From: Glycomyces luteolus | GTDB taxonomy: Bacteria; Actinomycetota; Actinomycetes; Mycobacteriales; Micromonosporaceae | Direction: 5' to 3' | Assembly (NCBI RefSeq): GCF_027622875.1 | Contig: NZ_JAPZVP010000013.1 | Coordinates: forward strand, 1-64,000 | DNA length: 64,000 bases | In this document: piece by piece, positions 1 to 9,098 of the stretch | Numbering within the stretch: the first letter of the stretch is position 1 | How the letters are laid out: each line of letters opens with the position of its first letter | Translations under genes and position numbers: made by a program | Notes under the pieces: model-generated | The model's database searches: none | Told to the model about the DNA's origin: nothing | What the model saw: the letters and a program-made list of their open reading frames with translations, nothing else

Positions 1-146
1 GGCTTGCCCCGGCTCAGCAGCGGAAGTAGTCGCAAACTCCTGTGGCACAACCAAGATGATGAACCATCCACCTCACGCTGCCTCCAAACACCCTGCAGCG
101 CATACCAAGAAGGTTAAAACGCAAGCTAAGAACGTATTTCAAGTTG

Positions 147-635
147 TCAGTCGTGGATGAGGTGTTGTTCCAGTAGCTCGTCGCTGACCGCATACCCGTG
201 GCGCCGGTAGAGGGGATCGCTGCGTTCCGATGGCCAGACGATCATGGCGCATAGCGGTACTTTCCTGGCGTGGTCGTTGACCGCTTCCAGCAGACTGGCG
301 CCAACGCCTCGACCGCGATGCTGTTGTACGACAAAGAAGTTGGTGACGTATCCGATCGGTGCATCGATACCGGTGGGTGACGGCATCCGTTCAACGACCG
401 AAACGAAGACATGACCGATGATTTGGTCGGCCGTCTCGGCGACCCACGCCATCCAGGTATCGGCGAGCCGGGTGCGCAGCCATGCCTCGCAGTTGGAGAG
501 GAACGCCTGCTGCGCTCCGGCCTCCGGTGCCACCGGCTCCTCTTCGAGTTTGAATTCCCACCGCAGCCGAGCCAGTTCGACCGCATCAGCGCCGGTAGCC
601 GGGCGAATCGTGATCACGGGTGTCGTGTCCTCCAT
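147..635 (-). CDS. GNAT family N-acetyltransferase
   Basis: The 162-residue protein has the GNAT fold signature: an N-terminal strand starting ITIRPATGAD, a beta4 strand (IGYVTNFFVV), the acetyl-CoA pyrophosphate loop HRGRGVGASLL around residues 107-117, and a C-terminal LYRRHGYAVSDE segment typical of small-molecule acetyltransferases. It should transfer an acetyl group from acetyl-CoA to an amine; the substrate cannot be read from sequence. I used the ATG at 635. A GTG at 617 is possible because a GGAGG lies just inside the ATG-started frame. It stands alone, upstream of transposase debris. Confidence 0.85.
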   Translation of the reverse strand: MEDTTPVITIRPATGADAVELARLRWEFKLEEEPVAPEAGAQQAFLSNCEAWLRTRLADTWMAWVAETADQIIGHVFVSVVERMPSPTGIDAPIGYVTNFFVVQQHRGRGVGASLLEAVNDHARKVPLCAMIVWPSERSDPLYRRHGYAVSDELLEQHLIHD

Positions 636-730
636 CGCCTGAATGTAGCAATCGGGAGGTGGGTCGGGCCAGGGAATTCCCGCTTGGAATCGTGTTAGCA
701 GGTCCGAATGACGTTGTGCGCCAAGCGCCT

Positions 731-907
731 TCAGCAGATCAGCGATGCCGCGCGCTTGGGGAAGCCCTCAAGCAGGTCCAGACAACGTTCCCATCGGACA
801 GCGAGGCGCTTGAACTGGTGGAGGTGGGCAATGGCTTGTTCGACCACCCACCGGATGGTCAGGGCTTTCTCAAGTTCCTGAAGGGTGTGGTTGGTGGTGG
901 ATGTCAA
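731..907 (-). pseudogene. IS5/IS4-type transposase C-terminal remnant
   Basis: Read on the minus strand without needing an ATG, this stretch encodes RWVVEQAIAHLHQFKRLAVRWER and then ends at a stop. This closely matches the C-terminal VVE...AWLH.FRRLRIRWER block of DDE transposases of the IS5/IS4 superfamily, including the catalytic Glu of VVE. Only about 58 residues remain (a TTG codon at 907 opens the frame) and there is no DDE core, so it is a decayed insertion sequence. The rest of 636-1050 shows no supportable gene. Confidence 0.6.
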
Positions 908-1050
908 GGATCGGGAGGGTTCGGAACGCGGTCATGGCCCGCATGGTTCAGACAACGCCCATCGCCCTCGCCTGCGAGGGCGGCTTCGCGGGCGAAGAAG
1001 GCGCGAGCCGAGCCTGGGTTCGAGGGCTCGCTGCAACTGTGCGATGCGGT

Positions 1051-1533
1051 CTAGCCTGACGTTGTGGCCCATGCTGCGATCACGTCGTCGAGCGCGGCGA
1101 TCGCGAGTGCCGACTCGCTCAGCGGCTTCCTCCAGACGAATGCCTGTAGCTCCTCGCTGGCTTGTGCCTGCGGGTCGGCGACGCGCGTGAAGTAGACCGC
1201 CCCAAGCTCCTCACGTTGCGGTTTGGTCAGGGTGAACCTCGCATAGCCGACCAGATCGAGAGTCTCGACCCTGATTGCTGTTTCCTCTTCGAGTTCACGT
1301 TTCGCGGCTGCAAGGAACGATTCGCCGTCCTCGACAATGCCGCCGGGGAGTTCGTATTCTCGCCGCCAGCGATTCAGACCGAACAGTACTTCGTCGGTCG
1401 ACATGTCGGTGAGGACGACGAGCGCGAGCGGGCAAGGCGTGTGCCTGGCGGCATCTTCGAGTTGTTCCCTGGTCGCGGAGGTCAAATCGATCAGTGCGTT
1501 GCCGTGAGAGTCAGTCGCCAGGGGAGAGGTCAT
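1051..1533 (-). CDS. NUDIX hydrolase
   Basis: The protein of about 160 residues carries a NUDIX box, starting at GGIVEDGE and ending RELEEETAI near residues 65-88. The G-x5-E-x7-REUxEE pattern is intact, with Ala in place of the last Gly of the consensus. NUDIX enzymes hydrolyse nucleoside diphosphates linked to another moiety, using the REUxEE glutamates for Mg2+. The substrate is unknown. ATG 1533 is preferred over a TTG at 1539. It lies between two pieces of transposase sequence, so it may have arrived with them or survived between insertions. Confidence 0.82.
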   Translation of the reverse strand: MTSPLATDSHGNALIDLTSATREQLEDAARHTPCPLALVVLTDMSTDEVLFGLNRWRREYELPGGIVEDGESFLAAAKRELEEETAIRVETLDLVGYARFTLTKPQREELGAVYFTRVADPQAQASEELQAFVWRKPLSESALAIAALDDVIAAWATTSG

Positions 1534-1580
1534 GAGCAAACGCTATCAGGACTTGGTCAAGCCCCGCCCGAGCAGGGCAA

Positions 1581-2315
1581 CTAGGGGAAGTTGCGCTCGA
1601 TAAGCGCGATTTCCGTCGCACTGAGCTGCGTATTCTTTCGTAGCGCCCCCGCAATGTAGCTGATGCCCAGGATCGGTAGGGCTCGCTCGGGTTCCTCACC
1701 GATTGCCCTGGTGGTCTTGGCGATGTTGGTCGCGCCGAGGATCTTGAGGGCGCCGGTGGCGAGGTTGCGGAAAGCGGCCATGGCGCGCGGAGCCGTTCCG
1801 GCGTGGACGGTGGAGCTGTCCTCACCGAATGTGACATCGCGGATGTGGTGCGAGGAGTTTTCGATACCCCACTGGCCGCGGACGAAAGCGGCGAGGTGCT
1901 CGGGCGTGGCCTGGTGGGCGTCGCCCGGCGGCGGATCGGCGGTGTTGGTCGGCCAGGTAGGCGCCGATCGCGGTGTCGAGCGCGTCGCCGTCGAGGCGTT
2001 CGAGGACGCGGCCGATGGACGCGGTCGAGGCGAGCGGCGCCAGCGGAGCAGGTGACGTCGGATGCCGATCGCTTCGAGCAGGTCGGTCCGGGCGCGCTGT
2101 CCCCATTCGGCGAGTTCGTCGATGCTCTTGGCGCCCGAGACGACCGCGCAGGCGCAGATGAGCAGGATCGCGGTCAGGGAGTACCACTGGCCCCGCCGCG
2201 ACCTGGGGTCGGGCACCGAGTCGAGGTAAGGGCGCAGGTCTGCGATCCGGTCGGCGTCGAGCGGACCCAGCCTGGTGAGCACGGCAGGGACCTGTGAGGA
2301 TGTATCGGCAGGCAC
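1581..2315 (-). pseudogene. ISAs1 family transposase, frameshifted and internally deleted
   Basis: The N-terminal part (RLGPLDADRI, then YLDSVPDPRSRRGQWYSLTA, then GAKSIDELAEWG) and the C-terminal part (RGQWGIENSSHHIRDVTFGED, FRNLATGALK) are hallmarks of ISAs1/H-repeat transposases. The middle is broken: the conserved stretch IGRVLERLDGDALDTAIGAY lies in a different frame, and most of the roughly 120-residue catalytic core is missing (about 244 residues against a usual 370-400). I could not find convincing terminal inverted repeats. The element cannot be active by itself. Confidence 0.8.
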
Positions 2316-2398
2316 GGGATGCTTTCGAGATCATCGGGCGTAAGACACCACAATGATCGCCAGTTCCGTGCCTGTACTGCTATGCAGCCCAACCTGTC

Positions 2399-2526
2399 TC
2401 AACCCGACAGCTCACCCCAACCCCGGGACTTGAAACCACCCTGCCGGATGGCGCCAAGACCGATGATCTTCTTGCGACTCCGTTGCGGGATGATCGGCTC
2501 GATCCGAGGTCCGTGGCCTGGCGGTC
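2399..2526 (-). pseudogene. Transposase scrap, IS5/IS4-like (low confidence)
   Basis: A minus-strand frame with no start codon reads HGPRIEPIIPQRSRKKIIG and stops at 2399. The pattern RGIEPIIPxR is common just before the conserved VVE block of IS5/IS4-type transposases. The VVE block itself lies 1.5 kb further along on the same strand (731-907), so the two may be pieces of one element split by the ISAs1/NUDIX segment. The match is short and could be chance. Confidence 0.35.
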
Positions 2527-2906
2527 CTGCCGCAGTCTCCCGTGCATGTTGGCTTTCGCGAGTTCATCGATCAATCGGGTTGAGCCTGCCACAGGCTGCC
2601 GCGCACTCTAAGGGCGACGACCGTCACAGTCCGGATCGTGTTGCGGGGCAAGCAAAGCGAAAAAATGAGGGCTCGCGTCTAGACGGTGTTGTTGACAATG
2701 CGCGCAGTCATCGCTCATCATGCAGTAACCGCAATTGGCGATCTGCCCAGTGCGACAAGGGTTTACGTCGTCACCCGAATGGGTTACGTCGCAGGCCGCA
2801 TGCAACGCAACAAATCCATAGTGCAAGATTTCCATCAGTCGCCCGGTGGCTTCGTAGCTACCAACTCCTGACCACCGGGCGACCTAACACAGGAAAGAGA
2901 ACTTTC
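2527..2906. other. Gene-free leader of the 2907 operon
   Basis: No supportable gene. Less GC-rich than the surroundings. It holds a possible plus-strand promoter (TTGACA at 2692-2697 and CATCAT at 2716-2721, 18 bp apart), two direct TTACGTCG octamers at 2763-2770 and 2784-2791 (21 bp apart, two helical turns) enclosing the palindrome ACCCGAATGGGT, and a hairpin just before the start of the next gene. Together these suggest a regulated leader of about 180 nt. Confidence 0.35.
2840..2881 (+). promoter_or_regulatory. Inverted repeat in the leader of the 2907 operon
   Basis: CGCCCGGTGG (2840-2849) pairs perfectly with CCACCGGGCG (2872-2881) across a 22-nt loop. It ends 8 nt before the AGGAAAG ribosome binding site of the downstream GTG start. 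It could be an attenuator, an operator or a stabilising stem; nothing in the sequence decides between these. Confidence 0.4.
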
Positions 2907-4157
2907 GTGTCGTGGACGACGATACGCCATTCCGGCGTACCTGAAAACACCGAAACGGCTACCTGGCGGATCGGCGAGAAGCCGTACGACCCGCTCGACC
3001 CGGGCCCGTACGGCACGCCCGGCTGGCAGCCCGACCCGCGCCGGGGCCGCAGGCGCCGAGGCGAACTGCCGGACCCGCAGCCCGAAGAGCGGTGGAACGA
3101 GCGCGTGCCGTCCGAGTGGCGCAGCGATCCCTTCGATTCCCCACCCGTTGAGCGGCACAGTGCGCTCCTCAATTTCCCGCCCACGGAGCGGCGGAGCGAG
3201 CCGCCAGGACGCGGCTGGTTCGAGTCGCCGGATCGCGGCCGAACCCCTGCGCACGAGGGCGACCGAGCGCAGCCGCCGGGCGGCTCTTGGTTCCAGCCGC
3301 CTCGATCGCACCCTCAATCCGAAGAACCGCATGATTTCTCGCCTCTGCGCGAAGCCGCGTACCGCGACTTCCTCCGCGACTCCGAGGAGCTGCACCGCGC
3401 GCACCTCGAACCGCCGGAACCGAACCAGATCCTCGTCTACCTGCGCTGGTACCTCCAGATCGTGGTGGCGATCCTGTACTGGCGCGTCGTTCCGTTCCCG
3501 GAACCCCCGTCGCGCTGCCGACGCTCCCGCGCCGCTTGCGAACTGCGCCAATCAACTCGATACGTCGGTCGAGCGGCCGTGGTCACTCGACCGGTGGTCG
3601 ATCCGATCGGGATGGCCCCGTTCACGGCCGATCCGAACCCGGTCGCGGAGACCGCAACGCAGCATCTGATCCTGGCGCAACCGGTCGAGCCGCCGATCCA
3701 GATCGAATGGCGCACCGCTGCACGCCCGCAAGTCCGACCCGCCCAGGAACGACGTGCTGATCCGCCACGTTCGCGACCACCGGTCCGCTCGCGTCAGGCG
3801 ATCCGGCCGCATTCGGTCATGGCCCCGCGCAACGCCGCCCACAGCCGCCGCCGCGCCGACACGCGCCGGATCTTCCTCCACACCTACGGCATGACCCGCG
3901 ACCAGAACCTCCGAAACCTCACGTGGCCAAGGGGAAGCTGGGAGGACTTCACTCCCTCCGACGCCTACACCAACCCGCGCCGAGGCGCGATCCAGCGACG
4001 CCGCAACCACCGGCCTCGCAGCCTCGCCCTCGCCCGCTCGTTCCCGAGCACGATCCCGGTCGTCCCGGTCGGCGCGACGAGCCGTCCGGCCCCGGTCGGT
4101 CCGACCACTCGTCTGGTCCCGGCCAGCGCGACCCCGTTCCCGGGCGGAGACCTCTGA
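2907..4157 (+). CDS. Proline/arginine-rich protein of unknown function
   Basis: The 416-residue product matches no family I recognise. The first 170 residues are rich in Pro, Arg, Glu and Asp and look disordered. A short hydrophobic patch (ILVYLRWYLQIVVAILYW, around residue 180) could be a membrane or membrane-associated helix. The rest is again basic and Pro-rich. I chose GTG 2907 because AGGAAAGA at 2891-2898 precedes it at normal spacing; the frame is open further upstream without a good start. Its stop overlaps the ATG of the next gene (TGATG), so the two are probably co-translated. An undetected frameshift inside is possible. Confidence 0.5.
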   Translation: MSWTTIRHSGVPENTETATWRIGEKPYDPLDPGPYGTPGWQPDPRRGRRRRGELPDPQPEERWNERVPSEWRSDPFDSPPVERHSALLNFPPTERRSEPPGRGWFESPDRGRTPAHEGDRAQPPGGSWFQPPRSHPQSEEPHDFSPLREAAYRDFLRDSEELHRAHLEPPEPNQILVYLRWYLQIVVAILYWRVVPFPEPPSRCRRSRAACELRQSTRYVGRAAVVTRPVVDPIGMAPFTADPNPVAETATQHLILAQPVEPPIQIEWRTAARPQVRPAQERRADPPRSRPPVRSRQAIRPHSVMAPRNAAHSRRRADTRRIFLHTYGMTRDQNLRNLTWPRGSWEDFTPSDAYTNPRRGAIQRRRNHRPRSLALARSFPSTIPVVPVGATSRPAPVGPTTRLVPASATPFPGGDL

Positions 4158-4531
4158 TGAGCCGGCTCCGCAACGCGCCCTTGGAAGTCCGCCGCGCCTA
4201 CCAGCGCGCTCTTGCCGCACTCCCCGCGAAGTCCACAGTGGTGTTTCCGCCCAGGCTCGACGCGCTCACCACTGTGGGTGGGGTGATGATCGACGACCGA
4301 GCCCTCGTCTTCGGCGTACACGGCGGGCATCCGCGCCTGTGGATCACCACCGACTCGCCTGAAGGGCCCAACCTCCTCGGGCACTTCAGCGGACTCGTCA
4401 ACGAAGCGCCCGACCTCTGGATCTGCGATCACGAGGCCTGGCCGTGGGTCCTGAGCGGCGACATCGCGGCGCAGATCGAAGTGGCGGCCGAGCGCGCCTG
4501 GCGCGACTGCATCCGCAACTGCGACGGCTGA
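4157..4531 (+). CDS. Small conserved-looking hypothetical protein
   Basis: This 124-residue acidic protein begins MSRLRNAPLEVRRAYQRALA and has a compact, globular-looking sequence with many Trp residues in its second half (LWITTDS, DLWICDHEAWPWVLSG, ERAWRDC). I recognise no domain. Its ATG overlaps the stop of the preceding Pro/Arg-rich gene, so the two form a translationally coupled pair and may act together. It ends 5 bp from the stop of the convergent gene at 4537. Codon use is normal for the window. Confidence 0.65.
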   Translation: MSRLRNAPLEVRRAYQRALAALPAKSTVVFPPRLDALTTVGGVMIDDRALVFGVHGGHPRLWITTDSPEGPNLLGHFSGLVNEAPDLWICDHEAWPWVLSGDIAAQIEVAAERAWRDCIRNCDG

Positions 4532-4536
4532 AACGG

Positions 4537-5097
4537 CTAGACCTGAGCCTGCGCGGTCATTGCAAGATGACCGGCTAGAGGCGCGTCGTCCCAGATCTGC
4601 GCTTCGATGTAGCGCTCGGGGCCGCCGGCCCCGTCGGCGTTCCACTCCTGTGGCAGGCCGTGTTCCTCGATGACCGCACGGATCTCATCGAGGGTGTAGA
4701 CCTGCCCCCAGTACGGCCGCTGACCGGCCAGGCGCATGGCGGGGAACAGGTCGCCGTAGGTGAAGCTGATCGCCGCCGGATCGAACCTGTCGAGGCCGAT
4801 GGTCAGCTCCTGCCCTCGGCGGTACCAGTCCAAGAGCCACGGGCAGGCCCCGAGGGTCATGTAGTGCGGCCGCTCCCTGACCGGGCGGCCGCCCTTGTCG
4901 GCGAACAACGCTCGCGCGCGTTGCTCGAGTCCTCGCCGAATGCTCAGGTAATCGGGCGAACGCTGACTTGCGAAGACGTCGCCGCGTTCACGAAGTCGCT
5001 GCTGGACCGCCTCGGCCTCCGCTGCGGGCAGGTCGGACAGGTTCCGGAAGGGGCCCAGGTCACGCTCGTAGTAGTGATGCAGATCCAGCCGTCCCAC
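4537..5097 (-). CDS. Conserved hypothetical protein
   Basis: The 186-residue protein starts with GTG 5097 behind GGAGAAG. Distinctive blocks are YERDLGPFRNLSDLP near the start, PHYMTLG in the middle, then AISFTYGDLFPAM and QVYTLDEIRAVIEEHGLP. As far as I recall, proteins with this layout occur widely in bacteria without an assigned role. No signal peptide or membrane helix is visible. It begins 10 bp after the stop of the GNAT gene on the same strand, so the two are probably one operon. Confidence 0.75.
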   Translation of the reverse strand: MGRLDLHHYYERDLGPFRNLSDLPAAEAEAVQQRLRERGDVFASQRSPDYLSIRRGLEQRARALFADKGGRPVRERPHYMTLGACPWLLDWYRRGQELTIGLDRFDPAAISFTYGDLFPAMRLAGQRPYWGQVYTLDEIRAVIEEHGLPQEWNADGAGGPERYIEAQIWDDAPLAGHLAMTAQAQV

Positions 5098-5106
5098 CGC
5101 TTCTCC

Positions 5107-5553
5107 TCACGCCAGCCGCGACGGGATCGTAGCGGCGGGGACGGCCGGTTCGACCAGGCGGAACATCCCGGTCATGTCGCCCTGCGCGAATCCGTGCCGC
5201 CGGTACAGCGGGATGGCGCCGTCGGTCGCGAAGAGGCCGACGAAGGCCGTAGACGGCGCGGTGCTCGCCACATGGTCCAGCAGGCGTTGCACCAGCGCCG
5301 TCCCAATGCCCGCTCCCTGGTATTCGGGCAGGACGGCGAGGTCCTGGACATAGAAATACTTGACGCCGTCCCCGACCAGGCGGCCCATGCCCACGGCATG
5401 CCCGCCCTGCAGAGCGACCGCGCCCGCGAGGGACCGATCCAGGGATGCGGGCAGCGTGTCCCAGTCGAACGCCTCGGCCCATCCGACCGCTTCGGCGATT
5501 CGGCGGTGTTCTGCCGCGGTCGGCAGCCGGTCGAGGAGGAGCGCGTCGGTCAC
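5107..5553 (-). CDS. GNAT family N-acetyltransferase
   Basis: The 148-residue GNAT protein has the strand YFYVQDLAVLPEYQ followed by the acetyl-CoA loop GAGIGTALVQRLLDH (about residues 80-95) and a C-terminal LYRRHGFAQGD. It resembles small GNAT enzymes of the antibiotic- or amine-acetylating type, but the substrate is not predictable. Start GTG 5553. It is the first gene of a probable two-gene operon with the conserved hypothetical protein at 4537. Confidence 0.85.
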   Translation of the reverse strand: MTDALLLDRLPTAAEHRRIAEAVGWAEAFDWDTLPASLDRSLAGAVALQGGHAVGMGRLVGDGVKYFYVQDLAVLPEYQGAGIGTALVQRLLDHVASTAPSTAFVGLFATDGAIPLYRRHGFAQGDMTGMFRLVEPAVPAATIPSRLA

Positions 5554-5712
5554 GCAACCGATTGTGGGACCTGAGTGGCAGATGGGTCAAGCGGGTTGCC
5601 CGCGTGAGCACGATGCGGCCTGGAAGGCGGCGTTTGCCGTGCACCGCAACCGGCGCACCGGTCGATGTCCTTCTGGGAGCCCTGTCTCGTATCTCACGTC
5701 TCGGTCACCGGC

Positions 5713-5741
5713 TTGACTCATATACCCCTAGGGGGTATAAA
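5713..5741 (+). promoter_or_regulatory. Copper operon promoter
   Basis: TTGACT (5713-5718) and TATAAA (5736-5741) are separated by 17 bp, a near-consensus sigma-70 promoter. The first metal-regulator palindrome fills the spacer and touches the -10 box, so a bound repressor would block polymerase. The downstream start codon is at 5793. Confidence 0.7.
5721..5739. promoter_or_regulatory. CsoR-type copper operator 1
   Basis: TATACCCC-TAG-GGGGTATA is a perfect 8-3-8 inverted repeat inside the promoter spacer. AT-flanked runs of C and G are the recognised operator type of the copper repressor CsoR in actinobacteria. No csoR gene is visible in this window. Confidence 0.65.
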
Positions 5742-5754
5742 TTCTAGTCATGCG

Positions 5755-5773
5755 GATACCCTAAGGGGGTATC
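5755..5773. promoter_or_regulatory. CsoR-type copper operator 2
   Basis: GATACCC-TAAGG-GGGTATC is a 7-5-7 inverted repeat of the same design as operator 1, 34 bp downstream and just after the likely transcription start. Two operators suggest cooperative or tight copper-dependent repression. Confidence 0.6.
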
Positions 5774-5792
5774 ATCTGATCGGGAGGGTCTT

Positions 5793-6794
5793 ATGAACAC
5801 CGGTACACGCCTCGGCCTCTACGGCGGCGGCCTCGCGGTGCTGTTCGCAGCCGCGTTCGGCACGGCCGCCGCCGTCATGCCCGACGACGCCGCCGACGAC
5901 TGGAACGACCGGTCCGCAGACGGCGGCCACGACGGCGGCCACGACGGCGGTCACGGCAGCGGCGACGGCGAAGCCGTCCCCGTGCGAGGCCTCTCCATCG
6001 AGCAGGACGGCTACCTCCTCAGCGAGGTCAGCGCCCCGACCGCGATCGGCGCGGCGGGCGAGCTCGCATTCCAGATCACCGGCGCGGACGGCAAGCCGCT
6101 CACCGACTACACCGTCTCCCACGAGAAGGAACTCCACCTCATCGTGGTCCGCGCCGACGGCACCCACTTCCGCCACGTGCACCCCGAACTCGGCGCCGAC
6201 GGCACCTGGTCGCTGCCCTGGACCTGGGACGCGGCCGGTTCGTACCGCGTCTACGCCGACTTCGTCCCCGAGGACGGCGAGGACCTCACCCTGACCCGCA
6301 CGGTCGAGGTCGCGGGCGAATACGGTCCCGAGATCGCCACCGAGCCCTCGCTGGTCTCCGAGGTCGACGGGTTCACCGTGACGCTCGAGGGCGACCTGAG
6401 CGCCGGTGCCTCGTCCGAGGTCACGGCCTCAGTGACCCGCGACGGGCAGCCCGTCCACGAGCTGGAGCCCTACCTCGGCGCGTTCGGTCACCTTGTGGCC
6501 CTTCGCGAAGGCGACCTCGCCTACCTCCACGTCCACCCCGAGGGCGAAGAGCCGCAGGCGGGCGACCTGAGCGGACCCGACGTCACCTTCGCGATCGAGG
6601 TGCCGACCGATGGCCGGTACTTCCTGTACTTCGACTTCCAGGTCGCGGGCCAGGTGCACAGCGCCGCGTTCGTGGTCGACACCGCTGAAGGCACGACCGC
6701 CGACGAATCCGACCCCAGCGCCGGAACGACCGAAGCGCCGACCGAGGAACCGTCCGAATCCGCCGAGCACGGCACCGACGGCCACGGCCACTGA
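5793..6794 (+). CDS. Secreted or membrane-anchored copper-associated protein
   Basis: The 333-residue protein has an N-terminal hydrophobic segment (residues 8-28, signal peptide or anchor) and then a His/Asp/Gly-rich stretch with repeated GGHD units (about residues 44-56), which could bind metal. Two similar beta-rich domains follow. Each carries a histidine motif: HLIVVRADGTHFRHVHPE in the first, HLVALREGDLAYLHVHPE in the second. The tail is Thr/Glu/Pro-rich and ends GHGH. Such proteins precede CopA-type ATPases in many actinobacteria, so an extracytoplasmic copper-handling role is likely; the exact role is inference. It lies 27 bp before copA under the CsoR-type operators. Confidence 0.75.
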   Translation: MNTGTRLGLYGGGLAVLFAAAFGTAAAVMPDDAADDWNDRSADGGHDGGHDGGHGSGDGEAVPVRGLSIEQDGYLLSEVSAPTAIGAAGELAFQITGADGKPLTDYTVSHEKELHLIVVRADGTHFRHVHPELGADGTWSLPWTWDAAGSYRVYADFVPEDGEDLTLTRTVEVAGEYGPEIATEPSLVSEVDGFTVTLEGDLSAGASSEVTASVTRDGQPVHELEPYLGAFGHLVALREGDLAYLHVHPEGEEPQAGDLSGPDVTFAIEVPTDGRYFLYFDFQVAGQVHSAAFVVDTAEGTTADESDPSAGTTEAPTEEPSESAEHGTDGHGH

Positions 6795-6821
6795 TCCCGA
6801 ACGAGAGAGGAAGGACGACCA

Positions 6822-9089
6822 ATGAGCACTGCACTGCCCCCCGGGCCGGTCGACCGCATTGAACTCGAGATCGGCGGGATGACCTGCGCGTCTTGCGCGA
6901 TGCGGATCGAGAAGAAGCTCAACAAGGTCGAAGGCGTCAGCGCCTCCGTCAACTACGCCACCGAGAAGGCCCGCATCGAAGCCCCCGCGGGCATCGACCC
7001 GGCCGAGCTCATCGCGGTCGTCGAGAAGACCGGCTACACCGCCGCGCTCCCGGCCCCGCCCGAGCCCGAGACCTCGGACGCCGACGAAGACGACAAGCCC
7101 GACCCCGAACTGACCGGCCTGCGCCAGCGGCTCATCGGATCGGTCGTGCTCTCGGTGCCCGTCATCGCGATGGCGATGGCCCCGGCGCTCCAGTTCGAGT
7201 ACTGGCAGTGGGCGTCGCTCGCGCTCGCCTCCCCCGTGGTCCTGTGGGCGGCCTGGCCGTTCCACAAGGCGGCCTGGACGAACCTCCGCCACGGATCAGC
7301 CACTATGGACACGCTCGTGTCGGTCGGCACCCTCGCCGCCTACGTCTGGTCGCTGTACGCCCTGTTCCTCGGCACCGCCGGAACGCCGGGCATGACCCAC
7401 CCGTTCACGTTCAGCGTCGCCCCCAGCGACGGCGCCGGGAACATCTACCTCGAGGTGGCCGCCGGCGTCACCATGTTCATCCTGGCCGGACGCTACTTCG
7501 AGAAGCGCTCGAAGCGGCAGGCGGGCGCGGCGCTGCGGGCGCTGCTCCACATGGGCGCCAAGGAAGTCGCGGTCTTGCGCGGCGGCGTCGAAACGCGGAT
7601 TCCGATCGCGCAGCTGGCCGTGGGCGACGAGTTCGTGGTGCGACCCGGCGAGAAGATCGCGACCGACGGCGAGATCGTCACCGGCACTTCGGCCGTCGAC
7701 GCCTCGATGCTCACGGGCGAATCCGTGCCCGTCGAAGTCGGTGTCGGCGACTCGGTCACGGGTGCCACGGTCAACGCCGGCGGGCGACTCGTCGTTCGGG
7801 CCACCGCGATCGGCAGCGACACGCAGCTCGCGCAGATGGCGAGACTGGTCGAGGACGCGCAGTCCGGCAAGGCCGAGGTGCAGCGGCTGGCCGACCGGGT
7901 GGCCGGGATCTTCGTCCCGATCGTCATCGCGATCGCGGTTGCGACCCTTGGGTTCTGGCTCGGTGCCGGGTTCCCGACCGCCGCCGCGTTCACGGCCGCC
8001 GTGGCGGTGCTCATCATCGCCTGCCCCTGCGCCCTCGGGCTCGCGACGCCGACCGCGCTGCTGGTCGGGACCGGGCGCGGCGCGCAGATGGGCGTGCTCA
8101 TCAAGGGGCCGGAGATCCTGGAGTCCACCCGGCGCGTCGACACGATCGTGCTCGACAAGACCGGGACCGTGACCAGCGGCAAGATGACCCTCGTCGAGGT
8201 CGTGCCCGCGGACGGAGTGGAGCGCGAGGAGCTCCTGCGCCTCGCCGGCGCTCTGGAGCACGCATCGGAACACCCTGTGGCGCAGGCGATCGCGAAGGCC
8301 GCCGCCGCTGAAGGCGCGCTTCCTGAGGTCGAGGACTTCAAGAGCATCGAAGGCAAGGGCGTGCAAGGCGTCGTGGACGGCCACCTCGCGGTGGTCGGGC
8401 GCGAAACGCTCCTCGCGGACTGGACCCTCGAACTGAGTGCCGCACTGGCCGAAGCGAAAGCGGCCGCCGAGTCCGAAGGCAAGACCGCCGTCGCGGTCGG
8501 CTGGGACGGCGAGGCGCGCGGCGTGCTCATCGTGGCCGACACGGTGAAGCCCACCAGCGCCGAAGCCGTGGCGCAGTTCAAGGCCCTGGGCCTCACCCCG
8601 GTGCTGCTCACGGGCGACAACAAGGTCGTGGCCGAGCGGATCGCCGCCGAGGTCGGCATCGACGAGGTGATCGCCGAAGTCATGCCGCAGGACAAGGTCG
8701 AGCAGGTCGCTCGGCTGCAGGCCGAAGGCCGGGTCGTGGCGATGGTCGGCGACGGCGTGAACGACGCGGCCGCGCTCGCCAAGGCCGACCTCGGTCTCGC
8801 GATGGGTACGGGTACGGACGTGGCGATCGAAGCCGCCGATCTGACACTGGTGCGCGGCGACCTGCGGGCCGCTGCGGACGCGATCCGCTTGTCGCGCAGG
8901 ACGCTCGGCACGATCAAGGGCAACCTGTTCTGGGCGTTCGCCTACAACGTGGCGGCGATCCCGCTCGCGGCGCTCGGGCTGCTGAACCCGATGCTGGCGG
9001 GCGCGGCGATGGCGTTCTCGAGCGTGTTCGTGGTCGGCAACAGCCTCCGGCTGCGCTCCTTCAAGAGCACCGCGAAGACGCCTGGGTAG
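6822..9089 (+). CDS. copA: Copper-translocating P1B-type ATPase
   Basis: The 755-residue membrane ATPase exports Cu(I) from the cytosol. An N-terminal HMA domain carries the metal-binding MTCASC motif (about residues 20-25). Further on are the intramembrane CPC motif ([12 protein letters not shown], near 401-403), the phosphorylation site DKTGT (near 445), the EHPVAQAI signature His-Pro, and the hinge [10 protein letters not shown] (near 642). Eight membrane segments fit the family. Its RBS (GAGAGGAAGG) precedes ATG 6822, 27 bp after the upstream gene. Copper-dependent derepression is expected from the two operators. The gene runs up to an anomalous G/C-only tract. Confidence 0.95.
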   Translation: MSTALPPGPVDRIELEIGGMTCASCAMRIEKKLNKVEGVSASVNYATEKARIEAPAGIDPAELIAVVEKTGYTAALPAPPEPETSDADEDDKPDPELTGLRQRLIGSVVLSVPVIAMAMAPALQFEYWQWASLALASPVVLWAAWPFHKAAWTNLRHGSATMDTLVSVGTLAAYVWSLYALFLGTAGTPGMTHPFTFSVAPSDGAGNIYLEVAAGVTMFILAGRYFEKRSKRQAGAALRALLHMGAKEVAVLRGGVETRIPIAQLAVGDEFVVRPGEKIATDGEIVTGTSAVDASMLTGESVPVEVGVGDSVTGATVNAGGRLVVRATAIGSDTQLAQMARLVEDAQSGKAEVQRLADRVAGIFVPIVIAIAVATLGFWLGAGFPTAAAFTAAVAVLIIACPCALGLATPTALLVGTGRGAQMGVLIKGPEILESTRRVDTIVLDKTGTVTSGKMTLVEVVPADGVEREELLRLAGALEHASEHPVAQAIAKAAAAEGALPEVEDFKSIEGKGVQGVVDGHLAVVGRETLLADWTLELSAALAEAKAAAESEGKTAVAVGWDGEARGVLIVADTVKPTSAEAVAQFKALGLTPVLLTGDNKVVAERIAAEVGIDEVIAEVMPQDKVEQVARLQAEGRVVAMVGDGVNDAAALAKADLGLAMGTGTDVAIEAADLTLVRGDLRAAADAIRLSRRTLGTIKGNLFWAFAYNVAAIPLAALGLLNPMLAGAAMAFSSVFVVGNSLRLRSFKSTAKTPG

Positions 9090-9098
9090 CAGTAGGAA

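Noticed and set aside
2608-2835. 75-codon Cys/His-rich minus-strand frame
   Set aside because: No RBS, no homology, and it overlaps the promoter-like elements of the 2907 operon.
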